From contig JAIRRB010000142.1 of assembly GCA_031256195.1 (NCBI GenBank), forward strand, positions 1 through 50,196: DNA of 50,196 nt, written 5' to 3'. Under the pieces are notes generated by a model. The model was not told where the DNA came from and searched no databases. It was given only the letters and a program-made list of their open reading frames with translations. Source of the stretch: Treponema sp. (GTDB lineage Bacteria; Spirochaetota; Spirochaetia; Treponematales; Breznakiellaceae). Below, one piece after another: positions 43,135 to 50,196 of the stretch. The translations under genes and the position numbers were made by a program. Every line of letters starts with the position of its first letter. Positions within the stretch are counted from its first letter, which is position 1.

Positions 43135-43185
43135 GGAGTTGCACGGAGAGAAAAAATTAAACTCCGTGCACTCCGTGGTGAAAGT
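43135..43185. repeat. CACGGAG-type inverted repeat between convergent genes
   Basis: TGCACGGAG (43140-43148) and CTCCGTGCA (43162-43170) form a perfect 9-bp inverted repeat, extended by GGAG/CTCC with a one-base bulge, followed by CTCCGTGGTG. It sits between the convergent OmpA-domain and tatD genes. Neither side has a T-run, so it is not a standard terminator. It shares its words with the repeat at 26761-26865. Confidence 0.75.
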
Positions 43186-43193
43186 TTATGGTT

Positions 43194-44036
43194 TTATACG
43201 TTAAACGCGGCGCGAAAATTTTTTTCAATAATCTTTTTTGTTTCCGCCGCGTTTAAATCCACGGTTTCTCGAACCGAGGCTTCGCGAACTGCGGCTTCGC
43301 GGCGCAGGGCGCTCATTGTTTCAAGGATACGCTGCAAATCGGCATAACCGGATTTTTTTTCTCCCCGCGGGGGCTGAAAGGGAGCGTCGGTTTCGGTAAG
43401 CAGGCGGTCGGCGGGGAAAACGGCGCAGCAGCGCATCGCCTCGCGGTGATTAAGCATGATAACGTTACCAAATGAAAAAAAGGCGTTTATTCCCCGCCTG
43501 AGCAGGGCCTCCCCCTCCCCCGCCGTACCCGGCCACGAATGAAAAATCACTGCCCGGCATTTTTTTAACAAGTCTGAATACGCGAAAATTTTGTGCATGG
43601 CCCGGCGCGCGTGAATTACCAGCGGCAGATCGTGGCGCAGGGCGGTTTCAAGATGATTGACGAATAAGGCATCCTGAATGTGTTCCGTTTCCCTGAACGC
43701 GGCATTGTACAAATCAAAGCCGGTTTCTCCTACCGCGGCAATCCGCTTCTGCACAGCCAGCGTTTCCAGCATTGCCAACTGGTCATTGAACAACGATAAT
43801 TCCGGCACAGACATTACCGCGGGCATTTGCGGATGTACAGCATAACAGGGCAGCAGGGCGGCATAATCCGGCTGCGCCTGCCGGGAAAGCTGTTCGCAGT
43901 AGGTAAATTCTTCCGCGGTGGCCGCACTGGCGGCGCAGATTACTCCCAGCCGCCGCCGTTCGTCTTCGGCGGCAGGAAAATGGCGTACAAGGTCAAAAGG
44001 GTGGCAATGGGCATCGGTAAACTGGGCCTCCGACAT
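43194..44036 (-). CDS. TatD-family metal-dependent hydrolase (DNase)
   Basis: The 280-aa protein has the TatD metal ligands: FTDAHCHPFD near the start, the glutamate in AVGETGFDLY, His in LVIHARRA, His in VIFHSWPG and Asp in LTETDAPF. TatD proteins are cytoplasmic 3'-5' exonucleases or DNases of a TIM-barrel fold. The ATG follows the lipoprotein stop by one base, so it is the last cistron of a three-gene unit. Near the C-terminus three 15-bp units encode REAAV, REASV and RETVD, an apparent repeat insertion in a surface helix. Family is firm; the exact substrate is not. Confidence 0.93.
   Translation of the reverse strand: MSEAQFTDAHCHPFDLVRHFPAAEDERRRLGVICAASAATAEEFTYCEQLSRQAQPDYAALLPCYAVHPQMPAVMSVPELSLFNDQLAMLETLAVQKRIAAVGETGFDLYNAAFRETEHIQDALFVNHLETALRHDLPLVIHARRAMHKIFAYSDLLKKCRAVIFHSWPGTAGEGEALLRRGINAFFSFGNVIMLNHREAMRCCAVFPADRLLTETDAPFQPPRGEKKSGYADLQRILETMSALRREAAVREASVRETVDLNAAETKKIIEKNFRAAFNV
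43257..43301 (-). repeat. Three in-frame 15-bp tandem repeats in tatD
   Basis: On the coding strand: CGCGAAGCCGCAGTT, CGCGAAGCCTCGGTT, CGAGAAACCGTGGAT, at exact 15-bp pitch. The unit junctions contain TTCGCGAA-type palindromes. They encode a repeated R-E-A-x-V block. Confidence 0.8.
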
Positions 44037-44037
44037 A

Positions 44038-45741
44038 TTAAGGCTGCCTTACCGTCACCAGATGTACCCTGCCGGCGGCAAGCCCCCAGCGGCTGCCAAC
44101 ATAGGCGGAAAAGGCCTCCGCCTCGCGGGTAAAGGCCGACGCAAGGGCGGGCCACGAACCGGAAGCCTTATCCTTCGCGGGGAGATCCGCCCGCCGCCAG
44201 CCATCCTCAATACGGGAAGGCAGGGTTTGGCCAAAGTAGCGCCCTGCCTGCGAGACCGGCTGCTGCATAACATGGGCCATAAACTCATTAATCAACAGGT
44301 ATTCATCGGCGGTGGCGTAATGCTGGAAATTAAAATACGAAACGATAAAACGCTTTGCCTCCGCCGGAAGCTGCTGCCAGCGCCGGCGGCTGAAATCACG
44401 GAAATCTTCATCAATAAAAAACAATCCGTGGAATCCCTCGTGGGCCATAAAAAGGGAACGCAGGTAAACTTCCGATTCCCGTGAAATCGAAATGACCCCC
44501 CCTCCCCCCCCCTGTATTCCTGTGCCGGATTCTTTAATTATACCCGCGGCCAACAGTATGCTCTCCAGTTCGCGTTCCTCGGCAAGCAGGAGAAAATTTA
44601 CCGTGCGGGCAATTTGAAAAAAACGGGCAAGGTCTTCCGCACGGTAATCGTGGGCATTCCAGCCGTGCAGTTCCGCTATTTCCTCATCGGAAGCCAGCCG
44701 CCCCTGAAAGCCGGCCTTTTCAACAAAAAAAGCCAGGCGCTTGAACATCCGGTCCTGTACCACGTAATCGGCGGTGTCAAAAATCAGCAATGAGGGGAAT
44801 CTATCCCAGCTAAAAACTTCGTAGCGGCTGTTACGCCAGCGTTCCGGCGGCCATGCGAGAATCATGCCGGGGTCAGCCGCAATCGGCGCGGGGAAAGAAG
44901 GCACCGGCGCATAAACAAGGCGGAAAGCATCAATACGATCCCCCGGCAGGACCAGCGGCCCCGGCGCAATCATACCCGCAGGAAAATTAATCTGCTGCGG
45001 ATACGGAAAAATTATAAAACGGCGGCCTCCCGTATCAATGACGGTTTCTTTTCCCGATGGCAGACTGACCGACAATACCGGAAAAAAGCCCGCCGGAATG
45101 CCCGCTGCCACAGGCATCGCCGTTGGCGCCGCCATTGGCAGATCAATCAGCCACGCGGAATCCTCCGGCCTTTGGGACACAAAAGGACTGACATATACGC
45201 GCTCGCTGAAAGCGCCGCCAGAAGCGGAAACGCCGCCAGAAACGCCGCTCTCGGCGTTTTTCAAGCGGTAAAAACCATACCAGCGTTCCGTGAAACTAAC
45301 GGAATGAATTTGCAGGCGGCTGTCTTTTTCGGCCCGGTTTTTATCTTCACTGTCCGCCGGAACAATGCTGAAATGTTCAGGGAAAGAATCATCCGCGGGA
45401 ACGGCGTAATGCACTATACCGTCAAAGGCGCTGCCGCCTACCTTGTTCCCCGGCGGCAAAACCCAGGAATGAACCCCCGCTTCCAGAACAAGCCGCCGTT
45501 CCCCCGTGAATGAATATTCTATCTCAAGGGATGCCGGCGTATTTGAGGGGGCAAGCGGAGCGGATGCAAACCGGTACTCCAGTTTTTTTGGCCGTGAAAA
45601 ATCCAGCAATCCTTCGGCGGCATCGGGACTTAAACCAAACAGGGCCTGATTGGTCCCCCGTACCGGAAACAGCGCCGGCCGGAGCTTCGGCCCGCATGAA
45701 GACAGAACTATCGTTAATATTATTAACAATAATTTTATCAT
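44038..45741 (-). CDS. Uncharacterised lipoprotein with HEGFH motif, putative metallopeptidase
   Basis: The 567-aa protein starts MIKLLLIILTIVLSSC, a short lipoprotein signal with Cys 16. Residues about 20-330 look like beta-rich modules with no family I recognise. Residues 434-438 read HEGFH (in LFMAHEGFHGLFF), an HExxH zinc-protease motif, and LINEFMAHVMQQ about 50 residues later supplies a glutamate that could be a third ligand. A G9-A-G7 tract at 44496-44512 encodes a glycine run (about residues 410-414) just before the motif, so a one-base slip would truncate the protein ahead of the putative active site. The start overlaps the upstream gene's stop (TAATG). Peptidase activity is inferred from the motif alone. 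The block YGFYRL also occurs in the upstream gene's product. Confidence 0.85.
   Translation of the reverse strand: MIKLLLIILTIVLSSCGPKLRPALFPVRGTNQALFGLSPDAAEGLLDFSRPKKLEYRFASAPLAPSNTPASLEIEYSFTGERRLVLEAGVHSWVLPPGNKVGGSAFDGIVHYAVPADDSFPEHFSIVPADSEDKNRAEKDSRLQIHSVSFTERWYGFYRLKNAESGVSGGVSASGGAFSERVYVSPFVSQRPEDSAWLIDLPMAAPTAMPVAAGIPAGFFPVLSVSLPSGKETVIDTGGRRFIIFPYPQQINFPAGMIAPGPLVLPGDRIDAFRLVYAPVPSFPAPIAADPGMILAWPPERWRNSRYEVFSWDRFPSLLIFDTADYVVQDRMFKRLAFFVEKAGFQGRLASDEEIAELHGWNAHDYRAEDLARFFQIARTVNFLLLAEERELESILLAAGIIKESGTGIQGGGGGVISISRESEVYLRSLFMAHEGFHGLFFIDEDFRDFSRRRWQQLPAEAKRFIVSYFNFQHYATADEYLLINEFMAHVMQQPVSQAGRYFGQTLPSRIEDGWRRADLPAKDKASGSWPALASAFTREAEAFSAYVGSRWGLAAGRVHLVTVRQP
44496..44512 (-). 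repeat. G9-A-G7 homopolymer tract in the putative metallopeptidase lipoprotein
   Basis: The plus strand reads C7-T-C9, so the coding strand is GGGGGGGGG A GGGGGGG. As given it is in frame, encoding a run of Gly. Tracts this long are prone to slippage during replication. Confidence 0.95.
45208..45249 (-). repeat. Short in-frame repeat encoding a Gly/Ser-rich block
   Basis: On the coding strand GGCGTTTCTGGC, GGCGTTTCCGCTTCTGGC and GGCGCTTTC follow one another, encoding SGVSGGVSASGGAFS in the lipoprotein. Units are 12-18 bp and less regular than the 15-bp repeats in other genes. Confidence 0.6.
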
Positions 45742-46520
45742 TAAAGCGCAACAATGCCTTTGGCTATCAATTTGGCCAGGGTGAATCTTCGTTCCATGAC
45801 CGCCCCCGCCGCGGTATCCAGAAAATTTTCAAGTTCAGCGGAAAAGGATACAGGCAGTACCGGCAATTCCAGAACCTGCCGGTAATAGGCCCGGTGCGAA
45901 GGCTCAAAACGGCGGTTAATGCAAAACAAAACAAGGCAGGCGGTCTTGATGAAACCGGCTGACGCTATCAGGTAGTGGAACTCGTCGCCCTGAAAAGAAG
46001 CCGCCCCCAAATCGGAAAGAAAATGTTCCATTTTCGACTGGGCCGCCCCGCGCATGTTTTTCCAGAATGTGTCCCCGATATGCGCGAGACGTTTTCGTAT
46101 ATCGTGTATCCAGTTACTGCGGGAAAAAACAATCTCCCCGTTGGCCAGCCGGTAAAAACCATAGGTCCCCGAATCTTTAATCAGCCACAGGGAATCCAGT
46201 TTGGTATCGGCAATGGATACCAGTTCTTCTATTTTTTCAATAAATTTATATTCCAGCCGCACCGGAATATCGCCGATGAGAAACCGGTCCTTTTCGTTTT
46301 GGCCGGAACTTTCAAAAGCCGCCGCATCGCTGCCGTAAATCTGGCACCGTTCCTGAGCATGGGGAATGGGGCCGGAACAAAAGACATCGAGGATCAGGGC
46401 AAAGTACGGGTCTAAAATATCCGGCATAGCCGCCTCGTTCAGGGTAATGCACTCGACGCCGGGCCATTGGGAAAGAATGCCGGCAAAACGCTCAACCATG
46501 ACACCTGTTTGGTATTTCAT
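45741..46520 (-). CDS. Uncharacterised conserved-looking protein, first gene of the lipoprotein-tatD unit
   Basis: The 259-aa protein has no signal peptide or membrane span, so it is probably cytoplasmic. The start is supported by a GGAGGA site four bases upstream. Visible features are an acidic front part (DPYFALILDVFCSGPIPHA), a segment IPVRLEYKFIEKIEELVSI, and a basic patch IHDIRKRLAHIG. The overall look (Asp-rich start, LEYK, a helical C-terminal half with HYLIASAGFIK) is reminiscent of DUF4037-like nucleotidyltransferase-fold proteins, but I cannot confirm that family. It shares the phrase YGFYRL with the next gene's product and overlaps it (TAATG). Function unknown. Confidence 0.75.
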   Translation of the reverse strand: MKYQTGVMVERFAGILSQWPGVECITLNEAAMPDILDPYFALILDVFCSGPIPHAQERCQIYGSDAAAFESSGQNEKDRFLIGDIPVRLEYKFIEKIEELVSIADTKLDSLWLIKDSGTYGFYRLANGEIVFSRSNWIHDIRKRLAHIGDTFWKNMRGAAQSKMEHFLSDLGAASFQGDEFHYLIASAGFIKTACLVLFCINRRFEPSHRAYYRQVLELPVLPVSFSAELENFLDTAAGAVMERRFTLAKLIAKGIVAL

Positions 46521-46693
46521 TATATCCTCCCACTATACATACTAGCACCGGATTCCAATTATGAAAACCGGTAAATGGCTGCCGTAGCATCTATTCTGCC
46601 GCAGTACAAAACAGCCGGAGGGGGCGCTGCGACTGACCTCTACCAGTACAGAGCAACGGCATCTACCGTGACAATAGGCAATGGAGGCTGCCG
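46521..46693. other. 173-bp intergenic segment with unexplained repeated words
   Basis: Apart from the ribosome site of the 259-aa gene, the segment holds GGCTGCCGTAGC near 46577 and GGCTGCCGCTAC near its end, and GTAGCATCTATT with GGCATCTACC between them. A plus-strand frame from 46575 is open for about 51 codons and runs into the nudix gene, without a ribosome site. No hairpin terminator is seen. It may be a decayed mobile or repeat element. Confidence 0.4.
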
Positions 46694-47569
46694 CTACAGT
46701 GTTCCGTCAAGCCAGCGGCCGATAAGGTAGCGCGATACCGAGCCGGGGCCGGGCAGTAAGGGCAGATTATCGCGGCTGAACCACTGGGCGTCTTCAATTT
46801 CAACGCCGTCGGGCCGGATGGTTCCGGCGGTATAACGGGCCGAAAAGCCTATCATAAGGGAATGGGGGAAGGGCCAGGGCTGCGAGGCAATGTACCGTAT
46901 ATCGCCTATTTCAATGCCGGTTTCTTCACGGGTTTCACGGGCCGCAGCCGCCTCAAGATTCTCCCCCGCCTCGACAAAACCGGCGATAAGGCTGTATACG
47001 CCGGGAGCGAATTTCCTGTTGTGGGCAAGCAGGGTTTTTCCTTCGTCATTGGTTATGAGCGTGATAACCGCCGGGGCGATACGGGGGAATTCCATGCGTC
47101 CGCAGGCGGGGCAGAGGCGGGCCACTTCAGCAGGATGGCCGCCGCCATTGGCGGCGCTGGCGTCGGTATTTTTGGCCCCGCAGCTTCCGCAAAAAAGGGA
47201 TTCCCGCCGCCACTGGGCAATGTGGAAGGCCCGCAACAGCCGGGATACCGGCGACAGAGTATCTGCCGGCCCGGTTTCCTCCGTCAAACTGCCGGAAAAT
47301 GCGGAAAGCGCCTGACGTACCGGAATTGCCTGCCAAAATGGGGGCAAAGGGGCTTCGGCGGGGACAGAAACGCAGGAAATAACGCCGCATGAGATGTCGC
47401 CCTGAGCCGCATCTGAAACTCCCGCAGGAATGGTAAAAATGTCTGAAAAAGGGAATTGTTCGGCATGGGACAGCGGTATGTCCGGGTAAACGGTATCGGC
47501 AGATACCCCCTGGGGCGCTAAAAGTGAGGCTCCCTGAAAGAAAAATGTACAATTACCCAAAAGAATCAC
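46694..47569 (-). CDS. nudC: NADH pyrophosphatase, Nudix hydrolase (NudC-type)
   Basis: The 291-aa protein has a zinc ribbon (FCGSCG and LCPACG), the complete Nudix box GFVEAGENLEAAAARETREETGIEIG, and the NudC-specific SQPWPFPHSLM. Family members hydrolyse NAD(H) to NMN(H) and AMP and remove NAD caps from RNA 5' ends. The start used is GTG at 47569 with a weak site; the N-terminal 110 residues before the zinc ribbon are a variable domain, as in the family. It is divergent from the TPR-mreB unit with 50 bp between them. Confidence 0.93.
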   Translation of the reverse strand: MILLGNCTFFFQGASLLAPQGVSADTVYPDIPLSHAEQFPFSDIFTIPAGVSDAAQGDISCGVISCVSVPAEAPLPPFWQAIPVRQALSAFSGSLTEETGPADTLSPVSRLLRAFHIAQWRRESLFCGSCGAKNTDASAANGGGHPAEVARLCPACGRMEFPRIAPAVITLITNDEGKTLLAHNRKFAPGVYSLIAGFVEAGENLEAAAARETREETGIEIGDIRYIASQPWPFPHSLMIGFSARYTAGTIRPDGVEIEDAQWFSRDNLPLLPGPGSVSRYLIGRWLDGTL

Positions 47570-47578
47570 CCTGTATGG

Positions 47579-47605
47579 TTGACTTTTTTCCTCAAAAAAT
47601 ATAAT
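47579..47605 (+). promoter_or_regulatory. Probable promoter of the TPR-mreBC operon
   Basis: TTGACT (47579-47584), a short 15-bp spacer and a perfect TATAAT (47600-47605). The expected start is around 47612, which would leave a leader of only about eight bases before the TPR ATG. The spacer is shorter than ideal. Confidence 0.5.
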
Positions 47606-47619
47606 ACAATAGTGGAATA

Positions 47620-48630
47620 ATGTATAGTAAAAGAACCAGGTACAATTACCGAAGCTATATTCGCCGCAAACGGCTCATATTTTCCGTTATAGCGCTGGCT
47701 GTTATCGGCTTGCTGAGCGCGGCGGTAATTCAATTTGCCGGGAAAATAACGGGCGCAGCACGGGGAGAGCGCAGGGAGCTTGTCCAGTTCTGGGAAGCGG
47801 GTTCTTACAACGAGGTATACAACCGGAGTCAGGCCGCTCTTGCCGCCCGCCCGCTGGATTATTTTTTGCTGACCATGCACGGATTTTCCGCTTATCAGTT
47901 GGGTATTTCCCAAATAAACAGCCTGAACGCGGAACGTTATTTTGATGATTGTGTACGGTCGCTGCGCAAGGCGCTCCTGTTGAAAAATTCGCTGAATGAC
48001 GGGCGGCTGTACTATGTTTTGGGAAAAGCCTACAATTACCGGGACGAGAATTATGCCGACCTTGCGGTGAAATATCTTGAGAAGGCCGGGGGATTGTCGT
48101 ATAACGCGGCGGATATTCCCGAATATCTGGGTTTGGCTTATGCCGCGGTCGGAGATTACCGGAACAGCGTAACGGCTTTTGCCGAAGCGCTGGTAATACA
48201 AAACCGGGGGAACAACGGGCCGCCGGATGAATGGTCGTCAGGTGAAAGGCCGTCGGACGAAAGACCGTCAGGTGAAAGGCCTTCAGGCCTCCTGCTCCTT
48301 TCCATCGCGCGGTCCTATTTCGCCCTTGATGAGTTTGAACAGGCGCGGGCGTATTTACAGCGCTGCGTAGAAGTTTCTCCGGATTCCCGGATTGTCTTTT
48401 CGGCGCGCCTGTTGTTATCGGATGTGCTGCAAAAGACCGGCGACAATAATGGGGCGAAACAGCAGCTTTTGGATATACTGGGGGAGGCAGGTGAAAATGC
48501 CGAGGCCCATTATCAGTTGGGGGAACTTTATGCCCTTCAGGGGGAAGCAACCCGCGCCCGCGCCGAATGGCGGCTGGCGCTCAGGGCGGACCCGGCGCAC
48601 CTCAAAGCGAGAACACGGCTTTCAATGTGA
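47620..48630 (+). CDS. Membrane-anchored TPR-repeat protein upstream of mreB
   Basis: The 336-aa protein has a basic N-terminus (MYSKRTRYNYRSYIRRKR), one membrane span (LIFSVIALAVIGLLSAAVIQF) and then TPR helices, clear in LGLAYAAVGDYRNSVTAFAEAL, SIARSYFALDEFEQARAYLQRCV and AHYQLGELYALQGEATRARAEWRLAL. TPRs form protein-protein docking surfaces. It precedes mreB by 28 bp, so it may be a cell-shape or divisome scaffold, though that is inferred. Between two TPRs lies a hydrophilic linker GERPSDERPSGERPSG made from 15-bp tandem DNA repeats. Confidence 0.88.
   Translation: MYSKRTRYNYRSYIRRKRLIFSVIALAVIGLLSAAVIQFAGKITGAARGERRELVQFWEAGSYNEVYNRSQAALAARPLDYFLLTMHGFSAYQLGISQINSLNAERYFDDCVRSLRKALLLKNSLNDGRLYYVLGKAYNYRDENYADLAVKYLEKAGGLSYNAADIPEYLGLAYAAVGDYRNSVTAFAEALVIQNRGNNGPPDEWSSGERPSDERPSGERPSGLLLLSIARSYFALDEFEQARAYLQRCVEVSPDSRIVFSARLLLSDVLQKTGDNNGAKQQLLDILGEAGENAEAHYQLGELYALQGEATRARAEWRLALRADPAHLKARTRLSM
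48214..48288 (+). repeat. Five 15-bp in-frame tandem repeats in the TPR gene
   Basis: Units at exact 15-bp pitch: AACGGGCCGCCGGAT (degenerate), GAATGGTCGTCAGGT, GAAAGGCCGTCGGAC, GAAAGACCGTCAGGT, GAAAGGCCTTCAGGC. They encode repeated G/D-E-R-P-S pentapeptides between two TPR motifs, and would expand or contract in steps of five residues without frameshift. Confidence 0.85.
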
Positions 48631-48658
48631 ATTTTTATATACGGAGGAATGAGGAATT

Positions 48659-49687
48659 ATGTTTGGCAGTACTTCATCTGATCTGGGTATTGATTTAGGA
48701 ACCTGTAATACCATTATTTATATTCGGAACAAAGGCATTGTGTTGAACGAACCGTCCGTGGTGGCGGTTGAACTGGGAACGAAAAAAATTGTCGCGGTAG
48801 GGACGGACGCAAAACGTATGCTCTGCAAAACACCGGGACATATCCGCACCATCAGGCCCCTGCGGGACGGCGTTATCGCCGACCTTGAATCCACCGAAAA
48901 AATGATCCGCTATTTTATTTCCCGCGTTCTGCCCCGCTACCGGTTTATAAAACCCCGGATGGTGGTAGGCATTCCGTCCTGCATAACCGAGGTTGAACGC
49001 AGGGCGGTAGAGGAAAGCGCCTATAAAGCCGGCGCGCGGGAAGTAATTGTCATCGAGGAAAGTCTGGCGGCAGCCATTGGCGCCGATATTCCCATCAATG
49101 AACCGGCGGGCCACATGGTTTGCGACATTGGCGGCGGAACCACGGAAATATCGGTTATTTCGCTGGGAGGAATGGTGGTTACCAACGCCATACGGCTGGG
49201 CGGCGATGAATTTGATGAGGCAATCATCAAGTATGTCAGGATGGTTAACAACCTCATTATCGGGCAGCAGATGGCGGAACACCTCAAAATCGAGATTGGC
49301 AATGCCGTTCCCGACAAAAATATCGAAGAAATCGAAGTAAAGGGAACCAATGCGGCCAACGGCCTGCCCCAGCGTTTCAAAATCGGCTCTGATCAGATCA
49401 GGGAAGCCCTGCGGGACCCCATTAACCAGATTATTGACAACATCAAATCAACTTTGGGACAGACGCCGCCTGAACTTGCCGCCGACATTGTTGAACGGGG
49501 TATAGTGATGACCGGCGGCGGTTCGCTGTTGAAGGGCCTGGATAAACTCATTGCATCTGAAACCGGCGTTCCGGTGTTTATCGCCGAACGTCCGCTGGAC
49601 TGCGTAGCGCTGGGGGCGGGCAAGTATTTTGATTATACCAGAGGCGTTGACAGCTCAAAGAATGTTTATGACAGCCTGAACGGGTAA
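48659..49687 (+). CDS. mreB: Rod-shape-determining actin homologue MreB
   Basis: The 342-aa protein shows the actin-fold ATPase motifs: phosphate-1 GIDLGTCNT, phosphate-2 [11 protein letters not shown], and the adenosine motif [12 protein letters not shown], with MreB-specific NEPSVVA and [15 protein letters not shown]. It polymerises on the inner membrane and guides lateral wall synthesis. A strong site (GAGGAATT before the ATG) supports the start. mreC follows 3 bp after the stop, and the TPR gene precedes it. Confidence 0.98.
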   Translation: MFGSTSSDLGIDLGTCNTIIYIRNKGIVLNEPSVVAVELGTKKIVAVGTDAKRMLCKTPGHIRTIRPLRDGVIADLESTEKMIRYFISRVLPRYRFIKPRMVVGIPSCITEVERRAVEESAYKAGAREVIVIEESLAAAIGADIPINEPAGHMVCDIGGGTTEISVISLGGMVVTNAIRLGGDEFDEAIIKYVRMVNNLIIGQQMAEHLKIEIGNAVPDKNIEEIEVKGTNAANGLPQRFKIGSDQIREALRDPINQIIDNIKSTLGQTPPELAADIVERGIVMTGGGSLLKGLDKLIASETGVPVFIAERPLDCVALGAGKYFDYTRGVDSSKNVYDSLNG

Positions 49688-49690
49688 GGT

Positions 49691-50196
49691 ATGAAAAAAA
49701 AGAGGTGGACGCCCAAAAACCGTTTGCCAATAGAATTATATGTTTTTTCGGCGCTCACGGTAATTTCATTTTCAATGCTTCTTTTTTCTACACGCAGCCT
49801 GATTATGCAGTTTCGTGACGCGGGCCTGTCAGTTTTTTCCGGCGTACGCGGCAGGGTGGACGATATTTCTTCCGTGGTTTCCCGGACGATTCTTTCCGTG
49901 CAGGAACTGGCAAAACTCAGGACAGAGTACAGCGAACTGCTGGAGCGTGTCGCCCGCTATGAACGGCTTGAGCGGAGCGCGGCGGAGATAAATCAGGAAA
50001 ATACCCGTTTGAAAGAACAACTCGCCTTTTCGCAGGGCTTAAATTACCGCCATATACCTGCCAAACTTATTGGCAGAGACCCGGATAATCTCTATTCCGC
50101 TCTGGTGATTAACAAGGGCAGCCATGCGGGAGTTGCGCGGGATATGGCGGTTATTGCCTGGCAGGGAGGCAGTCAGGCGCTGGTGGGCAAGGTTAT
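49691..50196 (+). CDS. mreC: Rod-shape-determining protein MreC, 3' partial
   Basis: No stop codon occurs before the window edge, so the frame is absent from the ORF track. The ATG at 49691 lies 3 bp after mreB. The visible 168 residues show a short basic cytoplasmic tail (MKKKRWTPKNR), one membrane span (YVFSALTVISFSMLLF), a coiled coil (ELAKLRTEYSELLERVARYERLE to ENTRLKEQL) and the start of the periplasmic beta domain (PAKLIGRDPDNLYSALVINKGS), all typical of MreC. It bridges MreB to periplasmic wall synthases. Confidence 0.95.
   Translation, partial: MKKKRWTPKNRLPIELYVFSALTVISFSMLLFSTRSLIMQFRDAGLSVFSGVRGRVDDISSVVSRTILSVQELAKLRTEYSELLERVARYERLERSAAEINQENTRLKEQLAFSQGLNYRHIPAKLIGRDPDNLYSALVINKGSHAGVARDMAVIAWQGGSQALVGKV

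Noticed and set aside
43135-43185. Bidirectional terminator between the OmpA-domain gene and tatD
   Set aside because: A stem exists but there is no T-run on either side, and the sequence matches the repeat at 26.8 kb, so I call it a repeat.
46532-46558. Possible promoter of the 259-aa gene (TTGGAA-15-TATAGT on the minus strand)
   Set aside because: The spacer is short and the predicted start would fall inside the GGAGGA ribosome site, so it is not supported well enough to list.
47566-48201. 211-aa minus-strand ORF overlapping the TPR gene
   Set aside because: It runs antisense to clear TPR helices and across the divergent promoter region, and has no recognisable family.

Overview
The window looks like a chromosomal segment of a spirochaete, most likely a Treponema-type organism. 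The evidence is spirochaete-style lipoprotein signals, the order TPR protein-mreB-mreC, long poly-G tracts inside coding sequence, and a MurE whose amino-acid selectivity motif is not the usual diaminopimelate one. GC content is moderate and coding density is very high. The species cannot be fixed from the sequence alone.

Layout. 1-3644 (+): the 3' part of a sensor hybrid histidine kinase (Cache, PAS, HisKA, HATPase, REC, Hpt), overlapped by a REC-GGDEF diguanylate cyclase. 3651-6307 (-): a thiXYZ pyrimidine/thiamine-precursor ABC transporter behind a clear TPP riboswitch and promoter. 6344-10038: proC (-), divergent from an overlapping murE-argD pair (+). 10049-10850: an ORF6N-domain gene, then tRNA-His and tRNA-Arg on the minus strand behind a good promoter. 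10851-13978 (-): a UvrD/PcrA helicase overlapped by a shortened protein resembling a class-III aminotransferase. 13986-14769 (-): an AT-rich three-cistron unit with its own strong promoter, made of a 31-aa membrane peptide, a VapC-like PIN toxin and a Phd-like antitoxin.

14869-38937 (-) is the outstanding region. Two consecutive genes encode collinear paralogous lipoproteins of 4007 and 4009 residues, each built of many Ig-like modules followed by a TIG-like domain and a C-terminal beta-propeller-like region. They end at a strong intrinsic terminator. They are transcribed divergently from a 1357-aa protein (39060-43133, +) with a signal peptide, a beta-barrel-like N-terminus, about eight FSPNGDG-type Ig repeats and an OmpA C-terminal domain. 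The two directions appear to share one palindromic -10 element, ATTATATAAT. The three proteins plausibly form a co-expressed outer-envelope assembly of unknown function.

43194-46520 (-): a closely packed operon of an uncharacterised 259-aa protein, a 567-aa lipoprotein with an HEGFH metalloprotease-like motif just after a G9-A-G7 tract (a candidate phase-variation switch), and a TatD-family nuclease. 46694-47569 (-): NudC-type Nudix hydrolase. 47620-50196 (+): TPR membrane protein, mreB and the start of mreC, the cell-shape operon.

Recurring small-scale features: in-frame tandem repeats with exactly 15-bp pitch in three unrelated genes (thiX, tatD, the TPR gene); CACGGAG/CTCCGTG interspersed repeats at two sites, one read through into the N-terminus of a giant lipoprotein; and very short or absent 5' leaders at proC and probably at murE and the TPR gene.
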